Of a stretch of 31,278 bases of DNA, positions 1-10,800 are shown piece after piece. Position 1 is the stretch's first letter; the number at the start of each line of letters is the position of its first letter. The stretch lies in assembly GCF_000090795.2 (NCBI RefSeq), contig NW_003546389.1, positions 101,043-132,320 of the forward strand, written 5' to 3'. Below the pieces are notes generated by a model that was not told the origin of the DNA, made no database searches, and saw nothing but the letters and a program-made list of their open reading frames with translations. Source of the stretch: Amphimedon queenslandica. Its lineage: Eukaryota; Porifera; Demospongiae; Haplosclerida; Niphatidae. The position numbers and the translations under genes are program-made.

Positions 1-2051
1 CAAGCAAGGATCCCATCAACACTCTTACCCTTACCTTCAAAAAAAGGTAGACAGCCCCACAAAAATTTAATCAGCTCAAAAACAAAAATTATTATATTCC
101 CCTATTGTACAGGTAACCACGGGCAACTCCTGTGGAATCCCTCCCAGTTAGATGATAGCACTGTTTCTAGCTACCTCAGTTCAGTTTCTGAGGTTATACA
201 CTCAAGAGAAGGACTACCCGGAGCTCCAGTGGAGAGAGACAACGAAGACGCTTTATGTCTATTAGTTAATAGTCAATATGACATTGATAAAGCTTTAAAT
301 AAGTACAGAGAAGGAGCTTTCGATTGTAAAGGTCAGTCAGTGCTTTTTCTTCTTTATTTTTATTTATTTTTTGCAATTTTTAGGTATGTCTCCTTGGACT
401 GAGGAAGAATGTAGGAAATTTGAAATAGGTAATTATTAATTACTGGGCGTGGCTCATTATTAATTACTGGGCGTGGCGCATTATTAATTAATGGGCGTGG
501 TAATAGCATTTATTAATGGACATGGTAATGGCTTTTATTAGTCCTCAGAATTAGAATGAGAGGGATTTGTGTGACTCATACTGTCAATTATTTGATTGCA
601 ACATCATCATTATTAATATACAGACAGCATAACGTCATTCCTCTTATTAATAACAAGTTCTTTCACAACTGACTTCCTGATATCCTAAAGGGAAAAACAA
701 CTTGGTCGATATTAATATAAATCATATAACTGTACAATATGTATGAAGTATTGCTTTTATTTATTTATTTGGTTGTTTGTGTGAGGTAATAGGGAGAATA
801 GTTGAGGAAAGGGAAGAGAGAGAGAGAGAGAGGAGGGATCTGGGGAGAGAGTTTGGCTTTCCTTGATATTAGCAGGAGAGAGAGAGAGGAGAGGAAGGGA
901 AATGAAGATTGGGGAAAAGGGAGAAGAGAGTATAATTATCATGATATTAGGAAGGGAATGAGCTTGTCCTGCACTCTCTACTAATTTAAATGTACTACAG
1001 TCAAACCTGTCTATTCCAGACACTTTGGGACCAAAAAATAAAAATAAAAATGAACCTGTCCTTATTTCAGAGGTTCATTAATACACATTACTATTGCATT
1101 GGGACTGATACTACCTGTCCTGATTATAGAGGTGTCCTTATTTTAGAGTGTCAACAATAGCAGGTCTGACTGTAATGTTAGGTGGATTGGTACTGCACTA
1201 ATAGATAATTGTGCTAGTTGGAACAATGTTCTATTTAAAGAGAAAAATTACTGTTTGCCTTTAATTAAGTTACACACGCGAGACAGACTCATCACTGTCT
1301 ATGCTCGAGGTGTTTTTCAAATACTGGCCAGGTGGTACGCGTTATGGTTATGAACTATCAATAGATGAAAAGGTTTCAGTGTTAGCTCTTCCTTGGCACT
1401 GATTGGGGTTACTCTGTACTAGTCTTCAGTTTCCTTGGAACTAGTAGCATACGCCTCTGTGTGTGTGTGTATGTACTTTCATGATATAGTAATAGGGAAG
1501 AATTTGCAGCTGTTTCTTATAATGTGATTAATTATTAGCCCTCTCTCTCTCTTCTCTCTTTACAGGGCTACGAACAATCGGAAAAGACTTTTTTCAATTA
1601 CAGAAACAAGTAATTTTATTATTATATAAATGATAATAATAATTATTATAAATAATAATATTGTTACTATTGTTACTGTGATTGTATTTAGGTACCAACT
1701 AGGACTGTGAAAGAAGTCGTCGAGTTTTATTACTTATGGAAGAAAACGGAGCGATATGACATATTCTCCACCCAACAGTCAAAAAACAGCAAGAAATACT
1801 CGTTAAGACCTGGATACATGTAATAAAAATAATAATAATAATAATAAGGAATTTAATAAGATTTTTCTCTCTTCTTTCTCAGTTCCGATTTCATGGATGA
1901 TTTTCTTGAACCTCCTGATCCTGATTTCCCTGACCTTCACTATGGCACAACGACAATGGCAGCCGAAATTAAGAAAGACAGATCTCAGCATCTGCTTGAC
2001 AGCAGACTGAGGGATAATCTCCAAAAAACTGTCACAGCAAAAAGTTCGTAG
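1..2051 (+). CDS. MIER1: MIER-family ELM2-SANT corepressor, 3' part of gene
   Basis: Six exons: 1-46 (partial), 113-331, 384-428, 1566-1609, 1692-1819, 1883-2051; the phases join without a stop and every intron is GT-AG. The exon at 113-331 encodes an ELM2 domain (LLWNPSQLDD near its start, then RDNEDALCLLVN). The next three exons encode a SANT domain beginning SPWTEEECRKFEIGLRTIGK and ending EFYYLWKKTERYDIF; the RYDIF ending points to MIER rather than RCOR or MTA. Known family role: a nuclear scaffold that recruits HDAC1/2 through ELM2-SANT to repress transcription. After SANT only about 70 residues remain, acidic and proline-containing (DDFLEPPDPDFPDL), so the tail is shorter than in vertebrate MIER1. 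The N-terminus lies upstream of the window. Orthology to one particular vertebrate MIER paralogue is not resolved. Intron 429-1565 is the only long one. Confidence 0.88.
432..503. repeat. 24-bp tandem repeat in MIER intron
   Basis: Three consecutive copies of a unit of the form ATTATTAATTACTGGGCGTG plus four bases start at 432, 456 and 480, with a degraded fourth copy to about 532. The rest of this 1.1 kb intron holds a GA-rich tract (about 814-895) and nothing coding that I can support. Confidence 0.8.
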
Positions 2052-2162
2052 CTTCTCTTTTCGCTTTATTTCTTATTTTTCTTCCTCTTCATTTGCAAGG
2101 ACACAGATTTTATATTATATATTATTATTATATCATTTTATGCATGCAGAGAAAATTACCTA

Positions 2163-2202
<40 letters not shown>

Positions 2203-2612
2203 TACTACTACTATTATTATTATTATTCAAAATACTATTGATAAAATTATGATAATTACTATTATTATATTTAATTTATTTTTCACTGACTTCCAATTCA
2301 GTTATAATTTACTTGAGTTTAACTTGGTATAGTAGAACTGCTTACGATTCATGTATTTGAAGGCTTTGCATTGTTTATTACTCAGCCAGCCCACGCTTGC
2401 TTTCACAATCTGCATAAACCCAGTATCTGCTAATACACATTGATGTTTATCGTTATCTCAATTTGTGGTATAATTTCAACACATTTAAAGAACAGGAACT
2501 GAGCTGCATCACATTCCAAGACATATAACTTTCCAAAAATGTATATATTACTAGTTTGTGACATGTACCGGTCAAAGTCTCCAGGGATATGAAGGGATGG
2601 AGCAGCTGTAGT
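2052..2612. other. Intergenic, MIER 3' flank to A1 promoter
   Basis: No gene is supported here. It contains a TTA/TAT microsatellite at 2164-2227 and otherwise AT-rich unique sequence. Apparent open frames come from the microsatellite or are isolated and lack coding character. Confidence 0.6.
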
Positions 2613-2619
2613 TATAAAA
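2613..2619 (+). promoter_or_regulatory. TATA box of A1
   Basis: TATAAAA lies 101 bp upstream of the chosen ATG at 2714. A start site about 30 bp downstream would fall near 2643. An out-of-frame ATG at 2644 would then sit at the cap and probably be skipped. Confidence 0.6.
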
Positions 2620-2713
2620 GAAGAAGAATTTCTACAGAGAGGCATGAAAATAGAGTCATTGCTTGTATCAATTCTCTACAGCATTTTATTTAAGTCTTGT
2701 CCTTCACACAAAG

Positions 2714-3960
2714 ATGTCTTTCATCATGACTTCTCTCTTAATTGCTTGCTCCCTTTTGCTGTGCTTCAATGGTGCAGTTGGCATTCCTGTCCCAAGTGGT
2801 GGAGGAGGAAACTTTGTTGGAACAGAGGTTAGCAAAAAAGCCTCACTCACTCTTTGATCTAGTTTGTAACCATACAGTCATGAACTGTATAATCATCAAT
2901 TAGAAGAAAATTTGCATGATGTATACTACATATTTTTGCACTGATGTTGCATATTTGCTTCTTATATATTATCTTATCATCTTTGCTTGTATTTTAGATT
3001 GTGACTACGCCAGATCAGCCCAAGCAGCCTTATGGAGGAAGTGGCGAGTCGGGAGTATCTCAACAAGATATTTGCATCATCTCTGATCCATCTTATTATG
3101 AGACGTCGGTTTTCGAAAACATTGGATCAAAACTGAGCAGCATCAAGAACCCATTGTATCACGTATGGAGCACTGTCTGGAATGTAAGATATGATCATAA
3201 AAGAATATAATGATGTAGTGTATGTTTACATTTAAATGTATTTAGAGCTCAGATATACATCACAATACAGTTCTAAACAGTGGTATTACCAAGCCTACAA
3301 ATCCCTCTGTTCTCAAGACTGATAGCTGTGCTGTAAGTGTAATCACTATACCTAATATACAAGCTATTATGGTAATCCTCTCTATCTCTCAATGTTCATG
3401 CAGGAATTGTATACAGCTTTAAGCAATGTGGTCCCACTAATGGAGTGCTATTTTGACGCACTTACTGTTATCCTTGGTAATCTCACTACTGAAGTAACTC
3501 ACAAGTATTCATCAGCTTGGGCTGGTATAAGGGAGCTAGTGTATGAGGCATATCATAACAGCTCTGTTCTTGAGGATATTAAGAAACTTAAGTCAGGGTT
3601 TACAAGCTCTTGCCTCGCTGTAACAACCAGCTATAATTGTTCTGCTAATCTTGAAGCTGTAGAAGGAGGAGTAAGTAGATATTGAAATAGACTAATTAAC
3701 AGAGCAACTTTTACTATCATTTTGCTTGCATGCATTAAAAGCCTGTCTAAAATTTATAATATTTTTATTATCCATCATAGCTTAATGAGGTATGCTCAGA
3801 ACCTTACTGTCAACCAAAGAAGATTGAAAAATATGCACTGCTCACTATTCCCATCTACACTTCAGTTAATCGCATTCAATCGACAATTGATGTCATCCAA
3901 ACCCACATTCAAGTATGCAGTGGAGGGGATGACAGCGACAGCAGGAGGAGAAGAGGCTAA
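2714..3960 (+). CDS. Secreted 8-cysteine helical protein A1 (subfamily A)
   Basis: Not a family I can name. Five exons, all phase 0: 2714-2827, 2998-3183, 3246-3332, 3404-3670, 3781-3960, giving 277 aa. Exon 1 is a signal peptide (SLLIACSLLLCFNGAVG) followed by a Gly-rich stretch. The mature part has eight cysteines (DICI, DSCA, ECYF, SSCL, YNCS, VCSEPYC, QVCS). It also has several long amphipathic stretches that look helical: 'FENIGSKLSSIKNPLYHVW', 'LSNVVPLMECYFDALTVI', 'SAWAGIRELVYEAYH' and 'SVNRIQSTIDVIQTHI'. N-glycosylation sequons include NLTT, NSS and NCS. The protein ends with a basic RRRRG tail. Exon 4 is clearly paralogous to exon 4 of A2 (7399-8657). The start is the first in-frame ATG after the TATA box. 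A possible AATAAA polyadenylation signal is at 4159-4164. It is probably a secreted ligand or effector; function is unknown. Confidence 0.8.
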
Positions 3961-4990
3961 TTTGAAGTTCACTAACAATCATTGTACAAAGTTCATTCTT
4001 CGTAACTATACTGGTATTATACATCTAGGACAGGCCTTTCTATACCTTTTGTTTTATATATAATTCTTCAATCACTTATTATTATATTTGCAATCATTTT
4101 GATTATCAAAACTTGCGAGCTTTCAAAGACTCTCTTTGATTGACGTGCATTTGATTGTAATAAAAATTGCAATTACTTAATTACCAAGCTGCTCTGGCTT
4201 TTTCTTATTGTATAAACAAAAACTGTAAAACATTGACATCACTTGCCCATAATTACATTTCAGGCTTGAACTTTGTCTCCATGTGTACATGGAGCTTATC
4301 AAAACAGCACCTGTGGAAATAGATCCATGCTGAAAGCATTAAACTGACGTCATTCATATCTACGATGTATGGAAAGTAATTAGATTAAATGGAGAATTAA
4401 TCAATTTGATATAGCAACATTTCTAAGAAAAGTTTATTAGGCGGTCATTCACTTTAATAGAGAATATATGGATCTAAACAGCTCATGCATTATGCATATT
4501 ATGACTTGCAGAATGTTTTTAATAGATTAATGCCGTGGAGAAGTAAACAACAATAAAGAAAGTGTTACATTAGCAAAACAAATGCAATATGGGCTTTGTT
4601 CTAGAATGAAGTAATGCCCTGTAATAAAAGGGAATCCTTGTTAATGAAAGCAATTAGAGGTTATTGCTTTCAATATACACTAATAATAAATGATGCTTGG
4701 AATGTTGGTGCATTACATTGTACACACATAGATACTCATGTCTTCAATCGGATTAAGGATTAATGTGCATATATGGTATTTTAATCTTATTAGCTGGAAA
4801 TCTGTAACCTACCGGATAATGCATATTATTTTACAAACATCTGCTTTTGTTTCCCTGTTTTTGCATAGGATCAGCATGAGGGAAAGCTAAGGGAAAGATG
4901 ATACAAGGTGAAGTCCCTGTTATTGTGGTAAGAGACTTTACCAACCATTGTTTACATTGTCTTATAACTTAACCTTATCCATCAAGCCTC
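3961..4990. other. Intergenic, A1 to B1
   Basis: About 1 kb of AT-rich sequence. It holds the A1 3' flank with AATAAA at 4159-4164 and the upstream region of B1. I looked for further subfamily A or B exons and saw none. Confidence 0.55.
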
Positions 4991-4997
4991 TATATAA
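4991..4997 (+). promoter_or_regulatory. TATA box of B1
   Basis: TATATAA lies 62 bp upstream of the ATG at 5053, which fits initiation near 5021 and a short leader. Confidence 0.6.
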
Positions 4998-5052
4998 GCC
5001 AGAATCTGAACTTAGTGTCATACAAGTCCCACAATTGCATTTTATCCAAAAA

Positions 5053-5994
5053 ATGTCCGGTATTTTATTCAAATCTTTTTCATGTCTATTCCTAGTCCTT
5101 CTGCTCCAACAATCAGTGCCTACTGTGGAAGGAGTCCCCCTTGCCTCCACAAACTGTACTCTCTACAAGAATGTCATGGGTGGTACTGAAGCAATTAGAG
5201 TTTACATGGTAAATAAAATGACTACTATTTTAAATATTTTTCTCTGCCATTCACTGCTTATTATTATTATTATTGTTTTTATTAATTTGATTATAGGCCA
5301 GGCTCTACAACTATCAGATAGCACTTGAAGGCAAATCATATAACAATGATAGCTTCATTGCATCAAATCTCTTCAAAGGTCTTCAAGTAATAGGCACTGC
5401 TGGTTTCTACAATCGATTGCTCCAGCTACTAAATAAAAATGAGGCTTCTAAAAACTACACCGGCTTTGATAACTTGGACATGACGGGGTTTTACTCTGAA
5501 ATGTTTTCTCAAATAATCACTGACACTTGCACTTGGGTGAGAAATAGTGGCACATTTTTGAGTGGAGAGAGAGAGATTGATGACAGAACAGTCAATAAAA
5601 TGAAAATAATTACAGGCCGGACGGTCATTAAATTTATCTACATGCATGATAAAAACAAAAATATATACACCATTAATACACAGAGTCATTGTTTGTTCAA
5701 TATACATTTAATTACTTTATTTTTTAGTTGAATTCTTATGGTGATGCCCTAACTCTTCGTACTGGGATAAACTGCAGTCATCCAGCAGAACAGCTAATGC
5801 TGACCCAGTTCTCAATAATAATGCCACTGATACGTTCCTTTGATCAGAAGTTCAGGGAGCAGTTTAACTGCACCCCCAAATACTATCAGCACTGGATTGA
5901 TGAGAATCTATTGGGTTCCCACCAACCAGAAATTAACTACCTCCAGAGACTCGTGGGTGATACTCTATCTGGTCCGACTCCAAGCTCTAAATAA
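5053..5994 (+). CDS. Secreted 4-cysteine helical protein B1 (subfamily B)
   Basis: Three exons with phase-0 introns: 5053-5208, 5297-5536, 5728-5994, giving 220 aa. Exon 1 encodes a signal peptide (LFLVLLLQQSVPTVEG) and the conserved TNCTLYKNVMGG segment. Exon 2 holds 'ARLYNYQIALEG', 'SNLFKGLQVIGTAGFYNRLL', 'NYTGFDN' and ends ITDTCTW at the splice site. Exon 3 holds 'ALTLRTGINCSHPAEQLML', a Phe/Leu-rich helix, EQFNC, a conserved Trp and EINYL. The mature protein has four cysteines that align in all four B paralogues. Two of them lie inside N-C-T/S sequons. AATAAA at 6058-6063 is a likely polyadenylation signal. The family is not one I recognise. The predicted character is an extracellular, glycosylated four-helix-like protein. 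Confidence 0.85.
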
Positions 5995-7310
5995 AGCACT
6001 GCCGGTGTACTTGATCGCTCTCTCTTTCTCTACGTGGATACAAAAGACTATTAATTAAATAAATTCTTTACTTTCTATATTATACTAACTTTGTAAAGAA
6101 TCATAGATTTTGTTTGTAAAGAACTTGATCATAGATTTTGTTTGCAAAAAAAGGAATTTATAGCCCCACCTCTTTTATAAATAACATTCATAGCGCGTGG
6201 GTGGGCTTGGGAATCGAGATATTCATTGACTGGGGAAAAGATTGGGAATTTTTTGTTCTTCCTTTTCTCTTCTTTGGAAGACGGGCAGTTCCAATGGAAT
6301 CTTTTTGGGTCTTTTACGGACAAAAAGTTCAGTTGCAGCTAGATCAGCAGTCAATCCTTGCAGCCAAGATACTGGGATACATGTATGTAAAATATCAATG
6401 GCTAATGTATGTAATATCATGAGTTCGTGACTCATCTTTCAATGCAAATACACCAATGTGGGCATTAATTGGAGTATGAGCAAGAATGGATGATTTTTAG
6501 ATGCTCATAACTTGAAAAATATTTGTCGGAATTAGCTCAAACTTTCTATATAGCATAAGTACATCAATAAGTATTAGAAAATGTAATAAAAATTTGGGGT
6601 TAATTTGTAGCCATTTTTTGGAAAAAACCATGGGCTATAGCCTTGGGCATTTTTCAAAAATTGGCCCGTTTTAAAAAATACTCATAACTTGAAAATTATA
6701 TGTCGAAATCAGCTCAAACTTTACATAGCATAAGGACATCAATATGCATTGGAAAAATGTAATAAAAATTTGGGGTGATTTCAGAGCCATTTTTTTGAAA
6801 AAACCATGAACTATAGCCCATGTTTTTTCTCAAAAAATGACTCCAAAATCACTCCAAAATTTTATTACATTTCTTGATACACATTCATGTCCTAATGCTG
6901 TGTAGAAATTTTGAGCTGTTTCAGAGTTCAAATTTTTGAGTAATGGCCACTTTTAAAATGCTAATATCAAGGTAGATACCGTTTGCATCCAGTTCTCGCC
7001 TGAATTACATCACTAATGGGCTGTGCTTGTTACTGCTGGCCCAATAGAGTAACTCTTTTCTCAGAATAGGATTACATTTCTATACCCTATCCAGTTTCAC
7101 TTTGAGAATTATTGATGATAATGATATTCATGAGGCTCATGTTTAAATTTATCTTTTCTTTCACTAGTACCAATTGCACTGTCATATGTAAACTCACACA
7201 CTATAATTCATTAATTGGAATTTCTCCTTAAAACAAACCCAAACCCTACCCGGGAGAAAAAGTGGTAGAGTGAATGAACAATTTGAAAACTCCCTATTCA
7301 AGCTGTAAGC
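5995..7310. other. Intergenic, B1 to A2, repeat-rich
   Basis: It holds a short imperfect direct repeat around 6092-6145 (CATAGATTTTGTTTG twice), a GC-richer stretch near 6160-6250 (TAGCCCCACC, GCGTGGGTGGGCTTGGG) that resembles an interspersed element, and the inverted repeat described separately at 6490-6960. Open frames on both strands at 6129-6435 overlap one another; I could not assign them and treat them as non-coding. Confidence 0.55.
6490..6960. repeat. Tandem and inverted repeat element
   Basis: Two direct units of about 176 bp begin with CTCATAACTTGAAAA (about 6504 and 6680). Each carries AATGTAATAAAAATTTGGGG. An inverted partial copy follows (ACTCCAAAATTTTATTACAT at about 6850), so the segment could form a large hairpin centred near 6815. 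The phrase 'GTGTAGAAATTTTGAGCTG' relates it to the 187-bp tandem repeats at 24737-25600. Confidence 0.7.
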
Positions 7311-7317
7311 TATAAAA
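7311..7317 (+). promoter_or_regulatory. TATA box of A2
   Basis: TATAAAA lies 88 bp upstream of the ATG at 7399, with the same placement as in its paralogue A1. Confidence 0.6.
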
Positions 7318-7398
7318 GAAGAACTACTCACAATGAAGGAGCATCAGTCTAGTTAAAGCAACTACCAGTCTATTGGAGTATCTCTCTCTCTTTTCAAG

Positions 7399-8657
7399 AT
7401 GTCTGTAACTATATTTATATTACTTATTGGCTGTATATGCACTTGTACCATAGTACTCTCCTCACCTGTTGGAAGCATTGGAGTAAGTCATAAACTTAGT
7501 ACTTATACAAGAGGAATCTTTATTATTGTTTATTATTGTTTATTATAGTTATAATAGTTATTATTGTTATTATCATTGTTTATTATTATTATTATTATTG
7601 CTTTAAAAATTATAATTACTGTCACAATAATTATTATTTAAACATAGTTCTAGATTACAAACTTTACAAAGAATTTATTTTTATTTTTTGATTTCATTTA
7701 GCCAATGGCTGCATCAGATCTTCCACCATCATTAGAAGAATCTCTAGAGAATAATACAAATGCAATATTGGGAAGTGGTGGGTCTGCTTCCCCTCCTCCC
7801 TCACCACCCTCTTCTTCTGTTTCCGGCAAAGTTAAGCCCTCGTCAAGTTGTACTTATTCTCATGGCTCAAGTCAGTATCAAACCGCTAGCACCTTATCTC
7901 AAGTACTTTTAAATAAGAAACTATCTGCAATCTACAAACCACTTATGGACGTTGGGAAAACAGTCTGGGGCTCTGTGAGTAAAAAGAAAATAATACAAAT
8001 ATCATTAATTTACTATTGATAATTTAGGACTTTGACCCTTACACTACAACTACTACACAGAGCAATATAGTGATGTCCACTCAGCCAAGTACACTATTTG
8101 ACTGCTCAGTAAGTTTTATTGCTAAACGATGCATTATAATAATCCATTGCATGATAATTATATTTAATTTTGACAGGCCACTTTGCAATCACTGAGTAAT
8201 GCAGTACCGCTAATGGGATGTTATTTTGATATACTGACAGCAATACTTGGTAATTTCACTACTGACACTGTGCACAACACTACATCTGCATGGACTGCTG
8301 TCAGACAGCTAGTATATGATTCTTATGCTAATATTGTTGTGATTAACAATTTGAGAGGCTTAGTAGCAACTTTTCCTTGCACTAAAACAGCTGCTTCCGT
8401 GGGATGTGCTGTGAATTATGATGATGCCAGTAATGATCAAGTAAGCCACTATTAATGATAGATAGCACTTTTAAAATTCTATTTATATCTTTTTTTTGTT
8501 CTATTAATAGTATCAGTGCAGTTCTCCTCAGTGTCTCAATACTAAATACTACAAGTATGCTGTAGTGTCTGTACCAGTTGCAGTATCGTTTCATCATATT
8601 GAGGGCACTATCACAAGATTCACACAGCTTTGTCTGGCTGGAGGCAAAAAGGATTGA
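7399..8657 (+). CDS. Secreted 8-cysteine helical protein A2 (subfamily A)
   Basis: Five phase-0 exons: 7399-7482, 7702-7974, 8028-8108, 8177-8440, 8511-8657, giving 282 aa. Exon 1 is a short signal peptide exon (MSVTIFILLIGCICTCTIVL). Exon 2 starts with a low-complexity Ser/Pro linker ('PPPSPPSSSVSG') and ends in the helix 'LSAIYKPLMDVGKTVWGS'. Exon 4 ('LSNAVPLMGCYFDILTAI', 'SAWTAVRQLVYDSY') matches A1 exon 4 closely. The eight mature cysteines occur in the same order as in A1 (SSCT, FDCS, MGCYF, FPCT, VGCA, QCSSPQC, LCLA). The exon 2 linker differs strongly from A1, which suggests rapid divergence outside the helical core. It lies tail-to-tail with B2, with only 245 bp between stop codons. 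Function is unknown. Confidence 0.82.
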
Positions 8658-8902
8658 TCAAAACCTGCTACTAAATTATTTCGAATGCTAAATAACTCTT
8701 AGTTAGACATTTTCTTTTCTTTTTTTTATTTGTTAATTCAATTTAGTTAAACTATCATTGTCAAAAAATGATAATAATAAGCAAAAAACTCTGACTTCTT
8801 TAACATAATATTGTAACAAGATATCAAAGATCAGCTTACAAATTAGCTGGAAAGTTATAAACGCAATCAAGTAATACATTATATGCATGCCAGTAATCAA
8901 AT

Positions 8903-9643
8903 TCATTTCTTCTCCATTCGCTGGAGGAAATCCACTTCAGACTGGTATTGTGGCCTTATGAACAGGTCAATCCAGTTACTGCTACTCTTGGAACAGTCAA
9001 ACTGAGGCTCCCATGTATTGATTGTGTATGGAATGAGAGGACTAACCATTGAATGCTGACCGAGTAGCATAAGCTCTGAAGGATGGGAACAATTTATAGC
9101 AAGACGGTTCTTCATCGTAGTGTTGTAAGAAGTTATCTAGGGAGAGAAAGAGAAAAGTAAGAATTGTGGAACTGCAAAATTTTTTAACCTACCCAAGTAC
9201 ATATGTCTTTTAGTAGATATGTAATCATTGCCTCAAAGAAATGTATTATCCTGAGGTTATTAAACCCAGTGTAGTTGGCAAACTGAGGCTTATCTTTAGC
9301 ATCATGTAAGATCTGCCTGTATAGACCAGCAACTGCCACAAATTTATGAAGACTGCTTAGAGATTCAGAGGCTTCATCTGTCTTTTTCTTACTGCTCTTT
9401 AAAATTGATTTGAAGTCATACAATGCTGACTGTAAGATACTTAATAATAAATGCACCAAAAATCGAGATTTGTCTTACTGTGTAATTATCAGCTGCTTTG
9501 TTCCCTCCTTCAAGCTTTTTAAACTCAGTGCAGTTCGTGGGCCTAAAGGGGATAGACTGAACTATTTGAAACTGAGAGAATAGCACTCCAATAATAACAA
9601 TAGAGAATAATACACCACGAGCAGAAGGCATGCTGTCTTGCAT
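8903..9643 (-). CDS. Secreted 4-cysteine helical protein B2 (subfamily B)
   Basis: Three phase-0 exons in transcript order: 9643-9479, 9429-9193, 9136-8903, giving about 211 aa. The frame is open to an ATG at 9658. The TATA box at 9676-9681 is only 23 bp from that ATG, so I start at the next in-frame ATG (9643); 9631 is also possible and leaves a good signal peptide (VLFSIVIIGVLFSQF). The B hallmarks are present: RPTNCTEF, 'FANYTGFNNL', 'LLKDICTW' at the exon 2 end, then INCSHPSE, QFDC, NWID and EVDFL. It is the most divergent B copy: exon 2 carries a Lys/Ser-rich stretch (SSKKKTDEASESLSS) where the others have SNLF-GLQ. Function is unknown. Confidence 0.78.
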
Positions 9644-9675
9644 TGTAGTGCACTGCACGAGCTTGTCAATACTCG

Positions 9676-9681
9676 TTTATA
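9676..9681 (-). promoter_or_regulatory. TATA box of B2
   Basis: TATAAA on the minus strand (TTTATA on plus). Its closeness to the ATG at 9658 argues for translation from 9643 or 9631. Confidence 0.5.
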
Positions 9682-9695
9682 TGCAGCCCTCCTTT

Positions 9696-9703
9696 ATGCA
9701 AAT
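9696..9703 (-). promoter_or_regulatory. Octamer (POU-type) motif upstream of B2
   Basis: ATTTGCAT on the minus strand, about 15 bp upstream of the B2 TATA box. This is the classical octamer bound by POU-domain factors. A single 8-mer in AT-rich DNA can occur by chance. Confidence 0.3.
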
Positions 9704-9936
9704 TAGATGTTAATCCTGTTTATCGTTTACACAGTACAATAATGATGCCAAGTCATTGTGTTCTCATGTTACATAGGACAATTGTTGAACCTTTCGATGG
9801 AACCGCATGAGGTCTGCCCTCTTTCCCATGCCATGCACACCCATCAACACTGGTTGTTATTGCATTGTAAAACTACCATTTAAAGTGATTTGTATAATAA
9901 CAGTAACAGTTGTATAATAACAATAATGGTAAATGG

Positions 9937-10727
9937 TCATTTTCTACTATAGATCAGTCCTTCAAGATAATTCATTTCTGTTCCATAGTCATTTTGATTC
10001 TTGAAGCTATCCAGCCAGGCAAGATGAAACTGGCGATTGTGTTGGCAGCCAAATTGCTCTTGAAAACCACCAAATTCAACGTGATGCATCTTTGTCACTA
10101 AGTAAGTGAATTGACTCAGTAACAGTTGCTCTAGTGGATGTGAACAATTAATGTTAGTCCTAAGAGTCAGGGCTTGATTTGGATATGAGAGTAACTGTAT
10201 AATGACAAAATAATTAAGATAACAACAGTAACGTCAATAAAACAAAATTTATAGCGCAATAATACTTCACATTTTTTTACCCAGTTGCATGTATCTCTCA
10301 GTAAATTTGAGTGCATTTTTGAGAAAAACCCTGTCAAATCTGTGCCATTGAAACCACGATAATTTTGAAGGGCTGGATCCCTAGAAACCCTGAGCATTAA
10401 TGGGCTATAGATCCCCGACACTCCAGCTAACTGCAGCCCTTGAAAAAGATTGCTCGCGACAGCTGTTTCTGTATAATAGGACAAATTACTCTGAAGTGCA
10501 ATTTGATAATTATATACCAAAGCCTATAAATACAATGAGCAAAAAAAGTATAACACTGCAGACTGTAATAAATGCAAGCACGCATGACTTACCATTATGT
10601 ATCCTATTGCTTCATGGCCTCCAATAACTTTACTAAAGAGTGTACAATTTGTAGGCCTTATTGGAACTCCTGTGGTGATTGCGAGAGACTGAGTGAGAAG
10701 AAAAAGTACAAAGACATTGATTAACAT
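9937..10727 (-). CDS. Secreted 4-cysteine helical protein B3 (subfamily B)
   Basis: Three phase-0 exons in transcript order: 10727-10593, 10523-10281, 10194-9937, giving 211 aa. Exon 1 is a signal peptide (MLINVFVLFLLTQSLAITTG) plus VPIRPTNCTLF. Exon 2 reads ALVYNYQIALQ, 'ASNLFQGLQLAGVSGIYSPL', 'NYRGFNGTDLTGFF' and ends LRDTCNW. Exon 3 has no internal start and is easy to miss; it was found by homology after a CAG acceptor: 'ALTLRTNINCSHPLEQLLL', 'GGFQEQFGC', AWLDSF, EMNYLEGL, stop. All four subfamily cysteines and both N-C-T/S sequons are kept. It is closest to B1 and B4. Function is unknown. Confidence 0.83.
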
Positions 10728-10792
10728 TGCTCTTATAACTCTGTATTTTGCAGTTACTTCTGATTGTTAAACTCATGCACTGCGGCTTTCTG

Positions 10793-10800
10793 CTTATATA
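10793..10800 (-). promoter_or_regulatory. TATA box of B3
   Basis: TATATAAG on the minus strand, about 70 bp upstream of the ATG at 10727. Confidence 0.6.

Noticed and set aside
757..1023. Open frames on both strands in the MIER intron
   Set aside because: They arise from a GA/CT-rich tract and lie between two well-supported MIER exons.
2093..2332. Ile-rich open frame on plus
   Set aside because: It is translation of the TTA/TAT microsatellite.
6129..6435. Four overlapping open frames on both strands
   Set aside because: Mutually overlapping, no recognisable domain, no supporting splice partners; the region looks like an interspersed element.
9910..10101. 63-aa frame on plus
   Set aside because: It is the antisense shadow of B3 exon 3, which shows clear paralogy on minus.
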